Below are positions 1 to 8,745 of a stretch of 64,000 nucleotides of DNA, one piece after another (position 1 is the stretch's first letter; the number at the start of each line of letters is the position of its first letter). The translations under genes and the position numbers were made by a program. Source of the stretch: JBOFZL01 sp051655155. GTDB lineage: Bacteria > Bacillota > Clostridia > Peptostreptococcales > Filifactoraceae. Under the pieces are notes generated by a model. It was given only the letters and a program-made list of their open reading frames with translations. It was not told where the DNA came from and made no database searches. Where the stretch lies: contig JBOFZL010000029.1 of the NCBI GenBank assembly GCA_051655155.1, positions 24,289 to 88,288 on the forward strand, read 5' to 3'.

Positions 1-1
1 C

Positions 2-1096
2 CCTTCAAAACTTGATTCTAACGATATTATTGGGGATGCATATGAATACATGATTGCAAACTTCGCTTCTGATGCTGGTAAAAAAGGCGGAGAATTTTTT
101 ACACCAAGCACCGTTTCAGAACTGGTTGCGAGGCTTGTTAAGCCGGTGGAAAATGATAGAATTTACGATCCTACTTGTGGTAGTGGCGGTTTGCTACTAA
201 AGGCATTTAAGCAAGTTCCTAGCAAAAAAGTTGCAATATATGGGCAAGAATTGAATGCACAAACTTGGGCTCTTTGTACTATGAATATGTTTTTGCATGG
301 GATTGACGATGCAAGTATAAAACAAGGTGATACCCTTTCCAATCCACAGCATCTTGAAAATGATAAGCTAATGACTTTCCAAGTTATTGTGGCGAACCCT
401 CCGTTTAGCTTAGATAAATGGGATAGTGGTTTCTTAGCCAATGCGGTGGTAGATGAAAAAGGCAAGCAGAAAGAAAAAATGTCAGCAGACTTTGACCCAC
501 ACAAGCGTTTTAACTGGGGAGTTCCGCCATCCTCTAAAGGCGATTATGCATTTGTTTTGCATATGCTCCACAGCCTTGATGCAGAAAATGGAAGAATGAG
601 CGTAGTGCTTCCGCACGGAGTATTATTCCGTGGCGCTAGTGAAGGAAAAATAAGAAAACAGCTTGTTGAAATGAATTTACTTGATGCTGTCATCGGTTTG
701 CCAGAAAATCTTTTTTATGGTACAGGTATTCCAGCTTGCGTTTTAATTTTCAAAAAAAACCGCAAATGCAGAGAAGTGCTGTTCATTGATGCCTCTGGTG
801 AAGGCAATTATGAAAAAGGTAAAAATCAAAACATTCTTAGAGAAAGATCCGATATTGAAAAAATCGTTTCGACTTATGAAAGCTACCAAAGTAGTGATAA
901 GTATAGCTATGTTGCAACAGCAGAGGAAATTAGAGAAAATGACTATAACTTAAATATTTCTCGTTATGTTGATACATTTGAGGAAGAAGCACTTATAGAT
1001 ATTGATGAAGTTAATACCAATATTTCAAATATTGAAGCCGAGCTTAAAGAAGTACAAGCAAAGATGAGTGAATATTTGAAAGAGTTGGGGATATAG
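2..1096 (+). CDS. hsdM: Type I restriction-modification DNA methyltransferase subunit, 5' end outside window
   Basis: HsdM transfers methyl groups from S-adenosylmethionine to adenine and is the modification subunit of a type I RM complex with HsdS and HsdR. The frame is open from the first bases, so the N-terminal part (about 130-150 of some 500 residues) lies outside the window. The visible part has the GEFFTP segment, the SAM-binding motif DPTCGSGG and the N6-adenine catalytic motif NPPF (ANPPFSLDKW), then the HsdM C-terminal helices. It is followed after 14 bases by a small zinc-ribbon gene, not directly by hsdS, which is unusual. Identity is secure. Confidence 0.96.
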   Translation, partial: PSKLDSNDIIGDAYEYMIANFASDAGKKGGEFFTPSTVSELVARLVKPVENDRIYDPTCGSGGLLLKAFKQVPSKKVAIYGQELNAQTWALCTMNMFLHGIDDASIKQGDTLSNPQHLENDKLMTFQVIVANPPFSLDKWDSGFLANAVVDEKGKQKEKMSADFDPHKRFNWGVPPSSKGDYAFVLHMLHSLDAENGRMSVVLPHGVLFRGASEGKIRKQLVEMNLLDAVIGLPENLFYGTGIPACVLIFKKNRKCREVLFIDASGEGNYEKGKNQNILRERSDIEKIVSTYESYQSSDKYSYVATAEEIRENDYNLNISRYVDTFEEEALIDIDEVNTNISNIEAELKEVQAKMSEYLKELGI

Positions 1097-1110
1097 AGAG
1101 GAGACAAGCT

Positions 1111-1551
1111 ATGTCTACTATAGGAAAAATAACTTTACAATCAGATGAGAATGGGTTTGTTACTTTACAGTGCGATAGATGTAAATCACGGTTCAAAGTT
1201 GATTGTGTATTTTTAAATGATGAACTTCAAGGTGAAATTTGCTGTCCTATTTGTGGAATTTCTAATGAACTCAACACTTATTATCCAGAAGAGGTTATTG
1301 AGGAAGCTAAAAAAATGGCTATAATGGAAGCGGAAGAAATGATAAAAAATGCTTTTAAAGGCTTAAACTCAAAACACCTTAAAGTTAAAACATCGCCAAC
1401 AAATAGAGTTGATACGGATTTAGTTTTTAAGAATAAAGACTATGATATGCAAGAATTGGTAGTGCATTGTTGCGAAAAGAAAATGGCTCTTTCACCAGTT
1501 GATATGGTTGCTGGGTTTTATTGTCCATATTGTGGGAGGATTGTAAAATGA
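1111..1551 (+). CDS. Small double zinc-ribbon protein of unknown function in the hsd locus
   Basis: A 146-residue protein I cannot assign to a named family. It has a CxxC pair at residues 21-24 and another at 45-48 (CPICG), then an acidic helical stretch (residues about 60-95), then Cys120/Cys121 and a CPYCGR knuckle at 138-141. The layout suggests a zinc ribbon at each end. A good ribosome site (GAGGAG) precedes the ATG. Its stop overlaps the next gene's start as ATGA, so the two are probably translationally coupled. Lying between hsdM and hsdS, it probably belongs to a defence accessory module; that is inference. Confidence 0.75.
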   Translation: MSTIGKITLQSDENGFVTLQCDRCKSRFKVDCVFLNDELQGEICCPICGISNELNTYYPEEVIEEAKKMAIMEAEEMIKNAFKGLNSKHLKVKTSPTNRVDTDLVFKNKDYDMQELVVHCCEKKMALSPVDMVAGFYCPYCGRIVK

Positions 1552-2342
1552 AAAAATACACAAGTGAAGAAGTGCAAAATATTTCGACTGAGTTCAGAAA
1601 TGTAGCTCGTAGATTGAGCAGAACCGATTACTCTCAGTGTGATTCAAATTTAAAAAGATTTATGTTGCTGATTGATTCAACAGATCTAATTTCAAGTTTC
1701 ATTAATGAACATAACACTTGCCATTATGATATTCCTAATATCCTAAAATCAAGGGAATTGCTTGACCCCTTTGAAGTTAGTTCGGACTTCAATGAAGAAA
1801 TATCGCTGTCTTTTCAAATGTTAAAATACTCTGTAGAAAACTTCAATGGCAATTTTACTCAATTATATGGGACACAATGGTATACAAGCACAAAATCAAC
1901 AATCAACGATGAAATGCACAAGTTCATTGAACATATCATTGACCCATTAATAGACCATATAGGTGAATATTTACGTAAATGCTATGAAAATGCAAATCGT
2001 GAGGAGCAGAAGTCTAAGTCAATGGAAATACCTTCTTTTACAGCGAATAACTCAACTGTTGTTATTGGTAGTACAGTAGATGGAAATGTAACAACAAATG
2101 TTAGTATATCTGAAGTCACAAAGGCAGATGCGGTGGAAATTATATCGGCTATAAAGGAATTGTTAGAGAATGATACTATTCTCAACAAGGCAGATGTCAA
2201 GGATATTATGACTCAAATTGAAGATGAAGTAAAAGTAAATCAAAAGCCTAAAAAAGGTTTATTAATTGCTTTGAAAACACTTTGTGCAGGTGGAGCGACT
2301 GTTATACCGTTAGTTACTGCTTTAATTGAATTGTTTGCGTAA
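1548..2342 (+). CDS. Unknown protein with hydrophobic C-terminus, paired with TIR-like gene
   Basis: A 264-residue protein without a family I recognise. The start is placed at the ATG overlapping the upstream stop, because GGGAGG lies about 8 bases before it; an earlier in-frame start would lack a site. Residues 1-160 look alpha-helical and globular. A Ser/Thr/Asn/Val-rich linker (about 165-190) follows, then a short helical region. The last 25 residues are strongly hydrophobic and could insert in or lie on a membrane. It directly precedes the TIR-like gene. A sensor or membrane partner of that protein is plausible but unproven. Confidence 0.7.
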   Translation: MKKYTSEEVQNISTEFRNVARRLSRTDYSQCDSNLKRFMLLIDSTDLISSFINEHNTCHYDIPNILKSRELLDPFEVSSDFNEEISLSFQMLKYSVENFNGNFTQLYGTQWYTSTKSTINDEMHKFIEHIIDPLIDHIGEYLRKCYENANREEQKSKSMEIPSFTANNSTVVIGSTVDGNVTTNVSISEVTKADAVEIISAIKELLENDTILNKADVKDIMTQIEDEVKVNQKPKKGLLIALKTLCAGGATVIPLVTALIELFA

Positions 2343-2386
2343 CAGCACAACGACTCACTAATAATTATAAATAAGGAGAAACTACT

Positions 2387-3037
2387 ATGAATTTTGAAAT
2401 AATTTGTTCAAAACTGGAAGCTTATAAACATTTTTCTATTGTAGAGATTAAAGATATTCAGCATGGGAAATCTATAAGTTTAAATAACGGAGCAATTATA
2501 AATTGTTATAACTCTGGAAAATATGTTGTTCAAGGAAGATGTCAAGATATTGTAGAAGCAATACTTGATGAGAAACATACTGCAGAAAATAAAAAAATTT
2601 TTGTAGTGTATGGGCACGATGAAATAGCAAGAACGCAATTGGAAGCTCTATTAAGAAGATGGGATTTATCTCCAATAATTCTTGACCAGCAAGCTTCGGG
2701 TGGGCAAACTATTATTGAAAAGTTAGAAGAATATAGTGCTGATGTGGGTTATGCTATAGTTTTGGCTACACCGGACGACGAAGGAAAAGCAAAATCCGAA
2801 CCCGATTTCAAATCAAGAGTGCGTCAAAATGTTGTACTTGAATTAGGCATGTTTTTAGCTAAGCTCGGCAGAGAAAAAGTGGCTATATTATTAAAAGAAA
2901 ATGCGGATTTTGAGAAGCCATCAGATATTCAAGGTTTAATCTATATTCCATTTCAGAGCAAAGTAGACGAAGTATCTATAAGTTTAATTCGAGAGTTAAG
3001 CAGACAGGGATATAATATTGATTCATCCCGATTATAA
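2387..3037 (+). CDS. TIR-like nucleotide-binding domain protein (CAP12/PF10137-type)
   Basis: A 216-residue protein. Residues 1-60 form a small N-terminal domain of unknown role. Residues about 69-216 match the TIR-like predicted nucleotide-binding family: the first strand KKIFVVYGHDE, the ASGGQT loop, the VLATPDDEG strand, and the RQNVVLELGMFLAKLGR helix whose Glu152 is the likely catalytic acid. Relatives in anti-phage systems degrade NAD+ or respond to cyclic nucleotides (family knowledge). GGAG precedes the ATG. It is embedded among hsd genes, so an abortive-infection effector triggered through the restriction complex or its neighbours is a reasonable hypothesis; no nucleotide cyclase or sensor is visible nearby. 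Confidence 0.8.
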   Translation: MNFEIICSKLEAYKHFSIVEIKDIQHGKSISLNNGAIINCYNSGKYVVQGRCQDIVEAILDEKHTAENKKIFVVYGHDEIARTQLEALLRRWDLSPIILDQQASGGQTIIEKLEEYSADVGYAIVLATPDDEGKAKSEPDFKSRVRQNVVLELGMFLAKLGREKVAILLKENADFEKPSDIQGLIYIPFQSKVDEVSISLIRELSRQGYNIDSSRL

Positions 3038-3045
3038 AAGGAGAA

Positions 3046-3428
3046 ATGTTATTGATAAACATTCTTAAACCAATATTTGAGATACTAACAGGCGAAGTTG
3101 CCGTACACGATAACGTTATCTACAATTATCTTATTCTGCTGATAGTAGGAGAGATAGCTTTTCAATTTGCATGGAAGTTTGTAGGTGGCCTATATCATAT
3201 TGGAATTATGAGCAGTCGAGGTGCTGGTTCAATTATAAATTGGACAATCCCTTGTTTATTTATACAGTAATCGCCTACACAATAAAATTTTCCAGATGGC
3301 TTGTAGCCTTTATTGCAACTATTCCTTTATGGGTGTGGATTGCCATACCCGTATTTGTTGCAACAATTATTGTAGCTATTTATTTAATACGAAAGAAAGG
3401 GGTGAAGCCCGATGAAGCAAGAAATTAA
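3046..3428 (+). pseudogene. Small membrane protein split by a frameshift
   Basis: Two overlapping frames together make one plausible membrane protein of about 125 residues. The first starts at the ATG after AAAAGGAG (a TTG two codons later is an alternative) and holds one membrane helix near residues 25-45. It ends early after the WTIP stretch. The second frame carries on with FIYTVIAYTIKF and two hydrophobic helices and ends KPDEARN, overlapping hsdS. Adding one base near 3249 restores a single frame (WTI-x-LFIYTVIAY). No slippery heptamer is present at the junction, so mutation or a sequencing error is likelier than programmed frameshifting. Confidence 0.65.
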
Positions 3429-4650
3429 AACTCGCATAGAGCAGATAAAGCGTGGCGAAGTTCCACAGGGGTATAGAAAAGGAAAGCTTGGCATTATACC
3501 GAATGAATGGCATCAAGTGAATTTTTCAACCCTGTTCACAAGCATAAGTGATTATACTAACAACTTAGGCGAATATCCTTTATACAGTTTAACGATAGAA
3601 GATGGAATAACTGCAAAGACGGAGCGTTACGAGAGAAGCCATTTAGTAAAAAAAGAAAATGCCTATAAAATTGCAAATCCAAATGACTATGCGTTTAATC
3701 CTATGAACATAAGACTTGGAGCTGTTGCACGCCACAAGGGTGATACATCAGTTGCTGTGTCGGGATATTATGATATTTTTACAACTAAAAAAGTTGAAGA
3801 TTTGGAATTTATGGATAATTTTTTAACTTGTAGTTCGATGTTGACTTATTATAATAAAGTTTCAACAGGGTCTCTTATTGAGAAACAAAGAGTTCATTTT
3901 TCGCAATTTATTAATTTTGACATTGAACTGCCACCAATAGAAGAACGCAAAAAAATAGCTGACATTCTGACGACCCAAGACAAAGTGATTGAGTTAAAAG
4001 AAAAGCTGATTGCAGAAAAATGGCAGCAGAAAAAATGGCTAATGCAAAATTTGCTTACAGGCAAAAAGAGGTTGAAAGGGTTTGGTGGTGAGTGGGATAG
4101 GGTTGAAATATCAAAACATTTAAAGCCATCATCTAAAACAGCTGTATCAGATACTAACAAATATAAAAAAATTACTATTAAATTAAATTTGAAAGGCATA
4201 GAATATTCAAATATTAATAGAGAGATGGCTGATACCAGACCATTTTATGTAAGAAAAGCAGGAGAAATAATTATCGGAAAGCAAAATTACTTTAATGGTA
4301 GTATTGCTATTTTGCCAGTTGCTTTTGATGGTTGCATTTGTTCAAATGCGATAATGAGTTTTGATGTAAAAGGAGCGAATACAAATTTTATATATGAAAT
4401 TTTATCGCAAATAGATTTTATTGAAAAAAGAAAACATCTTGCAAATGGTACAGGACAAAAAGAGTTATCTGAAAAAGAGTTTTTACAATTTAGAATAGAC
4501 CTCCCACCCATCCACGAACAAACTGCAATAGCAGAAATTCTATCCACCGCTGACCGTGAAATTGAACTACTACAAAAAGACTTAGCGGAAGAAAAACAAA
4601 AGAAAAAAGCACTTATGCAACTATTATTAACAGGAATTGTGAGGGTATAA
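3412..4650 (+). CDS. hsdS: Type I restriction-modification specificity subunit
   Basis: HsdS gives the RM complex its DNA target. At 412 residues it has the usual two-repeat structure: target-recognition domain 1 (about 1-150), a conserved helical spacer with LPPIEERKKIADIL and a leucine-rich coiled coil (to about 210), recognition domain 2 (about 220-350), then a second spacer with LPPIHEQTAIAEIL and a terminal coiled coil ending in LLLTG. The near-duplicate spacers are the family's hallmark. The start has a strong GGGGTG site and overlaps the upstream membrane-protein frame by 17 bases. Confidence 0.95.
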   Translation: MKQEIKTRIEQIKRGEVPQGYRKGKLGIIPNEWHQVNFSTLFTSISDYTNNLGEYPLYSLTIEDGITAKTERYERSHLVKKENAYKIANPNDYAFNPMNIRLGAVARHKGDTSVAVSGYYDIFTTKKVEDLEFMDNFLTCSSMLTYYNKVSTGSLIEKQRVHFSQFINFDIELPPIEERKKIADILTTQDKVIELKEKLIAEKWQQKKWLMQNLLTGKKRLKGFGGEWDRVEISKHLKPSSKTAVSDTNKYKKITIKLNLKGIEYSNINREMADTRPFYVRKAGEIIIGKQNYFNGSIAILPVAFDGCICSNAIMSFDVKGANTNFIYEILSQIDFIEKRKHLANGTGQKELSEKEFLQFRIDLPPIHEQTAIAEILSTADREIELLQKDLAEEKQKKKALMQLLLTGIVRV

Positions 4651-5223
4651 ATGGAACTATTTAATTTTTTAGCACAATTTATATACTTTATTTTTCTTTC
4701 AGATTACTTGCTAAATAATTCTAAATCTGAACAAATTAAGTTTTAGTTAAGCATTTTTATTGCATCAACGACTACTTTTACAGTGGATAATTTAATTTTA
4801 TCAATACTTAATAAATTCAAATTATTTAATTTTGAAATAACACAGTTTACATCAATTTTAAGTGACGGTAAAATTGCACAATCGACATTGGTTACAGCAA
4901 TTTTAGTATTAATACTTATGGCATTCGTTTAGGTATATATCATAAGTAATAATCTTGTTTTTAAGTTGGCAAATCTATGTAAAATCACTTACTGCAGCGA
5001 CAATTATGATGTTTGGAATAATTTATTTCTTAACGATAACTGGATAGTTTTAAGGGATTACATAACAAATTACACCTATTACGGAAGAGTAGAACAAGCC
5101 TCAGATAGAAAAGAAGAAAAAGAACTACTTTTATATGATGTGACTGTGTGGAATGAAAACCATGAAGAGTTATATAAAATGAAAAAATATATTTATCAAG
5201 AAAATCATCTGAATTTTCAATAG
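4651..5223 (+). pseudogene. DUF6338-like membrane protein gene interrupted by two in-frame TAG codons
   Basis: One reading frame of 191 codons starts with the ATG directly after the hsdS stop and is broken only by TAG at 4744-4746 and 4930-4932. The first two-thirds encodes hydrophobic segments. The last 85 codons encode a soluble domain with WNNLF, WIVLRDY, YYGRVEQASD and ELLLYDVTVWN, which resembles the C-terminal domain of DUF6338 proteins often found beside type I RM genes. TAG is used as a normal stop elsewhere here (for example hsdM), so general recoding is unlikely. The last 258 bases could be translated alone from the TTG at 4966. The family assignment is from memory and moderate. Confidence 0.55.
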
Positions 5224-5253
5224 AAATAGCAGATTATACGGAGGAATTAGAAA

Positions 5254-5399
5254 ATGAGCAATCAAGAGAAAAACTGGAAACCTGTGTCTAATCATGCAAT
5301 CCACAGCCACAAAAAATTATTAAAGGTTTAAAAGCACCACCACAACCAAACCCAAATCCTAATTATAAGCCACCAGCATTTAAAAAGACTGATAAATAA
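5254..5399 (+). pseudogene. Small proline-rich protein gene with a frameshift
   Basis: An ATG behind GGAGGAAT opens a frame reading MSNQEKNWKPVSNHA. It stops after 25 codons, while an adjacent frame carries on with PQPQKIIKGLKAPPQPNPN and ends PAFKKTDK. Together they would make a Pro/Lys-rich protein of about 48 residues, a kind commonly seen next to hsdR. The frames switch around 5300-5305. I see no enzymatic motif. The same kind of lesion occurs in two neighbouring accessory genes, so either assembly error or shared decay is possible. Confidence 0.45.
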
Positions 5400-5412
5400 T
5401 GAGGTTAACTCA

Positions 5413-5586
5413 ATGGCTGAAAATCTCTCAACTGGTGACGGACATAGGCATGGTGCAGTAGAGGGACGCTCTCAAACATATACCCCTAAAACTGAACAAT
5501 GGGTTAATCGAGATGCTAACACAGGTCGTTTTATGGATGTCAAGCAAGATGGAACACCATTTAAAGGCGTTAGAAAAGAAAAATAA
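5413..5586 (+). CDS. Conserved 57-residue protein upstream of hsdR
   Basis: A short intact gene. The product starts MAENLSTGDGHRHGAVEGRSQ and carries the segment WVNRDANTGRFMD followed by DGTPFKGVRKEK at the C-terminus. I recall this short basic, Gly/Arg-rich pattern (TGRFMD plus PFKGVR) from small proteins adjacent to hsdR in many bacteria; its function is not established. It is strongly charged and has no membrane segment. A nucleic-acid or RM-subunit binding role would fit but is inference. The start context is weak (GAGGTTAACTCA before the ATG). Confidence 0.7.
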   Translation: MAENLSTGDGHRHGAVEGRSQTYTPKTEQWVNRDANTGRFMDVKQDGTPFKGVRKEK

Positions 5587-5591
5587 TTAGC

Positions 5592-5629
5592 GCAGAAAAA
5601 GCGAGGTTTTATAGCCTCGCTAACTCTGC
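5592..5629 (+). terminator. Imperfect palindrome between small gene and hsdR
   Basis: AGCGAGG and CCTCGCT form a 7-bp stem around an 8-base loop, flanked by a second arm pair GCAGA/TCTGC. No T-run follows, so it may be an mRNA-stability or attenuation hairpin within the operon, not a full terminator. It lies just before the hsdR ribosome site. Confidence 0.45.
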
Positions 5630-5654
5630 TTATATAAACAAAGGAGGAGCAAGG

Positions 5655-8600
5655 ATGCAAAAAGACCTTTATCTTGAACAGAATATCAGCAAAATTCCCG
5701 CCATTGAGCTTTTTCAGTCTTTGGGGTATACCTACATATCCCCGGTGGACTGTTTGCTTCAGCGTGGCAGTGAGTATGATGTTCTTTTAAAAGATGTTTT
5801 GCGTGGGCAGCTGCGTAGAATCAACAGATATACTTATGGTGGAGTGGAAAACGAGTTTTCTTCTGCCAATATTGAACGAGCCATAGAAGATTTAGACGAA
5901 CCACTGACAGAGGGACTTGTTAAATGCAGTGAACGTATTTTTGATGCGCTACTACTTGGCAAAAGCTATCCTCAAACTGTTGGAGATGGCAAAAGTTTAA
6001 GTTTTAACCTTAAATATATTGACTGGGAAAACCCCGAAAACAACTTATTCCATGTAACAGAAGAATATAGAGTAGAAAGTCAGGACAAAGCTCATAATGC
6101 TCGTCCTGATATTGTGCTGTTTATAAACGGTATTCCATTTGGTGTTATTGAGTGTAAAACGCCCTTTGTTCTAGTAGATCAAGGTATTGAACAAATGGTG
6201 CGAAATCAAACTGCGGATTATATACCACAGCTTTTTAAATTTGCTCAAATACTCATGTCAACCAATAAAAACGTTGTAAAATATGCCACCACAGGTACAC
6301 CCAAAAAGTTCTGGTGCGTTTGGAAAGAGGAAGATAGCTTGTTTTTGGATAGTGCTATTTTGACTCACATTGCTGACCGCATCCCTACCGAGCAAGATAA
6401 AAATATTATTTCTCTGTTTTCCAAAGAGCGTGCCTTTGACTTGATAAAATACTTTATTTTGTACGATGCCAATGTGAAAAAGATATGTCGTTATCAACAA
6501 TACTTTGCAATTAAAGAAATAATCAAAACCGTTACACAGACAGACGCTGATGACAATCGCCAAAGCGGTGTTATTTGGCATACTCAAGGCAGTGGCAAAA
6601 GTTTAACTATGGTTATGCTTGCAAAATACATTCTACTGGAGCTTGCAAAACACAACCCAAAAGTTGTTATTATTACAGACAGAAAAGAACTTGATGGGCA
6701 AATCACAAAAATATTTGCTCATACAAGACTATTCCCTGCAAGAGCTGTTACAGGCAGACATCTTGTAGAGCTTATAGGTAGCAATAAAGCTGATGTTGTA
6801 ACATCTATCATCAATAAATTCAATACAGCCGAAAAGCTTGATGCAAAGAACTACTCAAAGGATATTTTTGTGCTTGTTGATGAAAGTCATCGTTCTAACT
6901 ATGGCCAACTTGCAACAAAAATGCGTACGGTTTTCCCCAACGCTTGTTATATTGGTTTCACTGGAACACCTCTAATGAAAAAAGAAAAAAACACAATGAC
7001 TAAGTTTGGTCATCTAATTCACAAGTACACTATTAAAGATGGCGTTGATGATGGTGCTATTGTTCCGCTTATTTATGAGGGTAAATTTGTAGAGCAAAAT
7101 GTAGATGAGCAAAATATTGATTTATGGTTTGAACAAACAACAAAAAAACTTAGTGACACCCAAAAGCAAGATTTAAAATATAAGTGGAGCAGTATAAAAA
7201 GACTTGCATCAACCGATGCAAGAATAAAACGTATCGCACTTGATATCAATAATCATTTCATAGACACCTACAAAGAATCAGGATTTAAGGCAATGCTTGC
7301 CACCAATTTCAAAAAAGATGCCGTTCGTTACCTTGAATGTTTTGAAAAATTTGGTGACCTTACTTGTGGTGTGGTGATTTCCCCCCCTGATATGCGTGAA
7401 GGTGAAGAAGATATAGACGAAACCTCTGACGATAAGGTTCTTGCCTATTGGAAAAATATGATGAATCAATATGGTTATGCCGACCGCTACGAAGAAGCCA
7501 TGAAAAACAAATTTCAAGATGGTGAGATTGATATTCTGATTGTCTGCAGCAAACTTTTGACTGGTTTTGATGCACCAATTTGCTCGGTATTATATATTGA
7601 TAAAGAGCTTAAAGAACATGGTTTACTTCAAGCAATAGCAAGAACAAACCGCCTTTGCGAGGGCAAGGACTACGGGTTAATTGTGGACTATCGTGGACTT
7701 ATCACAAAACTTGATGCCGCCATGGATATGTATAGTGGAGCAGGTCTTGAAAACTTCGAGGGAAGTGACCTTAAAGGTGCAGTTGTGGATGTTATGACCG
7801 CAATCGGCGATTTAAGACAGACAAATTCACGACTTGAAGATTTATTTTCAGCTGTCGGTAACAATCGCGATATCGAAGAAGTAGAAATATTTCTTGCTGA
7901 CGATAAAAAGCGAGAGGAGTTTTACAACTTACTCTGTGCTTTTGGAAAGGCTCTTAATATAGTCTTAAACTCCGAAAGTGTTTACGCAGATTTCCCAAAA
8001 GATGAACTTAACAAATGCAAAGATAGCTTTATATTTTATTCTAAAGTTCGTAGAAGTGTAAGGATTAGATATCATGATGCCATTGATAATAGAGAATATG
8101 AGAGCCAAATGCAAAACTTGCTTGATACCCATTTGTCAGTAGCTGGTTTAAAGCAGATTACCAATCCGGTAGATATACTCAACAAAGATGCATTTGAAAA
8201 AGAACTCGATGAACTTGGCTCACTGCGCTCAAAAGCTGATGCAATTACAAGTAGCATGACAAAAAGCATTAGCGAAAAGCGTGATGAAAATCCAGCTTAC
8301 TATGATAGCTTCTCTAAGCGCATTAAGGAGGCTCTTGAGGAGTACAAAGATAGAGTTATAACTGAAGCAGAATATCTTGCAAAAATGCGTTCTATTATGG
8401 ATGATTATCGGAATAACAAAGCAGATATACGATATCCGGAACATATAAAGAATAATGTTCATGCTCAAGCATTTTATGGTGTGATTTCTGCTATCTTGGA
8501 TTCCAAGTTAAACCGTTCTGAAAATAACGAAATAGTAGTTGATATTGCAATAGAAGTTACAAAAATTATTGAGAAACACAATCAAGTGGATTGGACTAAT

Positions 8601-8744
8601 AACACTACAATTCATGATCGTATTGCACAAGATATTGATGATTTCTTTTTTGCACTTGAAAAAGACAAAGGCTTAAAATTTTCTTTTGATGTTATTGACA
8701 AAATAATTGAAAATGTTAAAACAGTTGCACTTAGGAGGTTTTAA
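5655..8744 (+). CDS. hsdR: Type I restriction endonuclease, ATP-dependent translocase subunit
   Basis: HsdR translocates and cuts unmodified DNA in the HsdR2M2S1 complex. At 1029 residues it is full length. The N-terminal PD-(D/E)xK nuclease shows RPDIVLF...GVIECK near residues 150-175. The SF2 motor follows with Walker A TQGSGKS (about 313), the DEAD-like box VDESHRS, motif III GFTGTPL, and a later ARTNR motif VI (about 666). The C-terminal third is helical. AAGGAGGAG precedes the ATG. It looks intact while several accessory genes nearby are broken. Confidence 0.96.
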   Translation: MQKDLYLEQNISKIPAIELFQSLGYTYISPVDCLLQRGSEYDVLLKDVLRGQLRRINRYTYGGVENEFSSANIERAIEDLDEPLTEGLVKCSERIFDALLLGKSYPQTVGDGKSLSFNLKYIDWENPENNLFHVTEEYRVESQDKAHNARPDIVLFINGIPFGVIECKTPFVLVDQGIEQMVRNQTADYIPQLFKFAQILMSTNKNVVKYATTGTPKKFWCVWKEEDSLFLDSAILTHIADRIPTEQDKNIISLFSKERAFDLIKYFILYDANVKKICRYQQYFAIKEIIKTVTQTDADDNRQSGVIWHTQGSGKSLTMVMLAKYILLELAKHNPKVVIITDRKELDGQITKIFAHTRLFPARAVTGRHLVELIGSNKADVVTSIINKFNTAEKLDAKNYSKDIFVLVDESHRSNYGQLATKMRTVFPNACYIGFTGTPLMKKEKNTMTKFGHLIHKYTIKDGVDDGAIVPLIYEGKFVEQNVDEQNIDLWFEQTTKKLSDTQKQDLKYKWSSIKRLASTDARIKRIALDINNHFIDTYKESGFKAMLATNFKKDAVRYLECFEKFGDLTCGVVISPPDMREGEEDIDETSDDKVLAYWKNMMNQYGYADRYEEAMKNKFQDGEIDILIVCSKLLTGFDAPICSVLYIDKELKEHGLLQAIARTNRLCEGKDYGLIVDYRGLITKLDAAMDMYSGAGLENFEGSDLKGAVVDVMTAIGDLRQTNSRLEDLFSAVGNNRDIEEVEIFLADDKKREEFYNLLCAFGKALNIVLNSESVYADFPKDELNKCKDSFIFYSKVRRSVRIRYHDAIDNREYESQMQNLLDTHLSVAGLKQITNPVDILNKDAFEKELDELGSLRSKADAITSSMTKSISEKRDENPAYYDSFSKRIKEALEEYKDRVITEAEYLAKMRSIMDDYRNNKADIRYPEHIKNNVHAQAFYGVISAILDSKLNRSENNEIVVDIAIEVTKIIEKHNQVDWTNNTTIHDRIAQDIDDFFFALEKDKGLKFSFDVIDKIIENVKTVALRRF

Positions 8745-8745
8745 G

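Noticed and set aside
163..504. Minus-strand open frame inside hsdM
   Set aside because: Antisense shadow of a conserved gene; no ribosome site and low-complexity composition.
4744..4932. Possible genetic-code change making TAG a sense codon
   Set aside because: hsdM and other intact genes end in TAG at the expected place, so genome-wide reassignment is not supported.
5472..5660. Minus-strand 62-codon frame over the small gene before hsdR
   Set aside because: Opposes a well-formed conserved small gene and overlaps the hsdR ribosome site; no start context.
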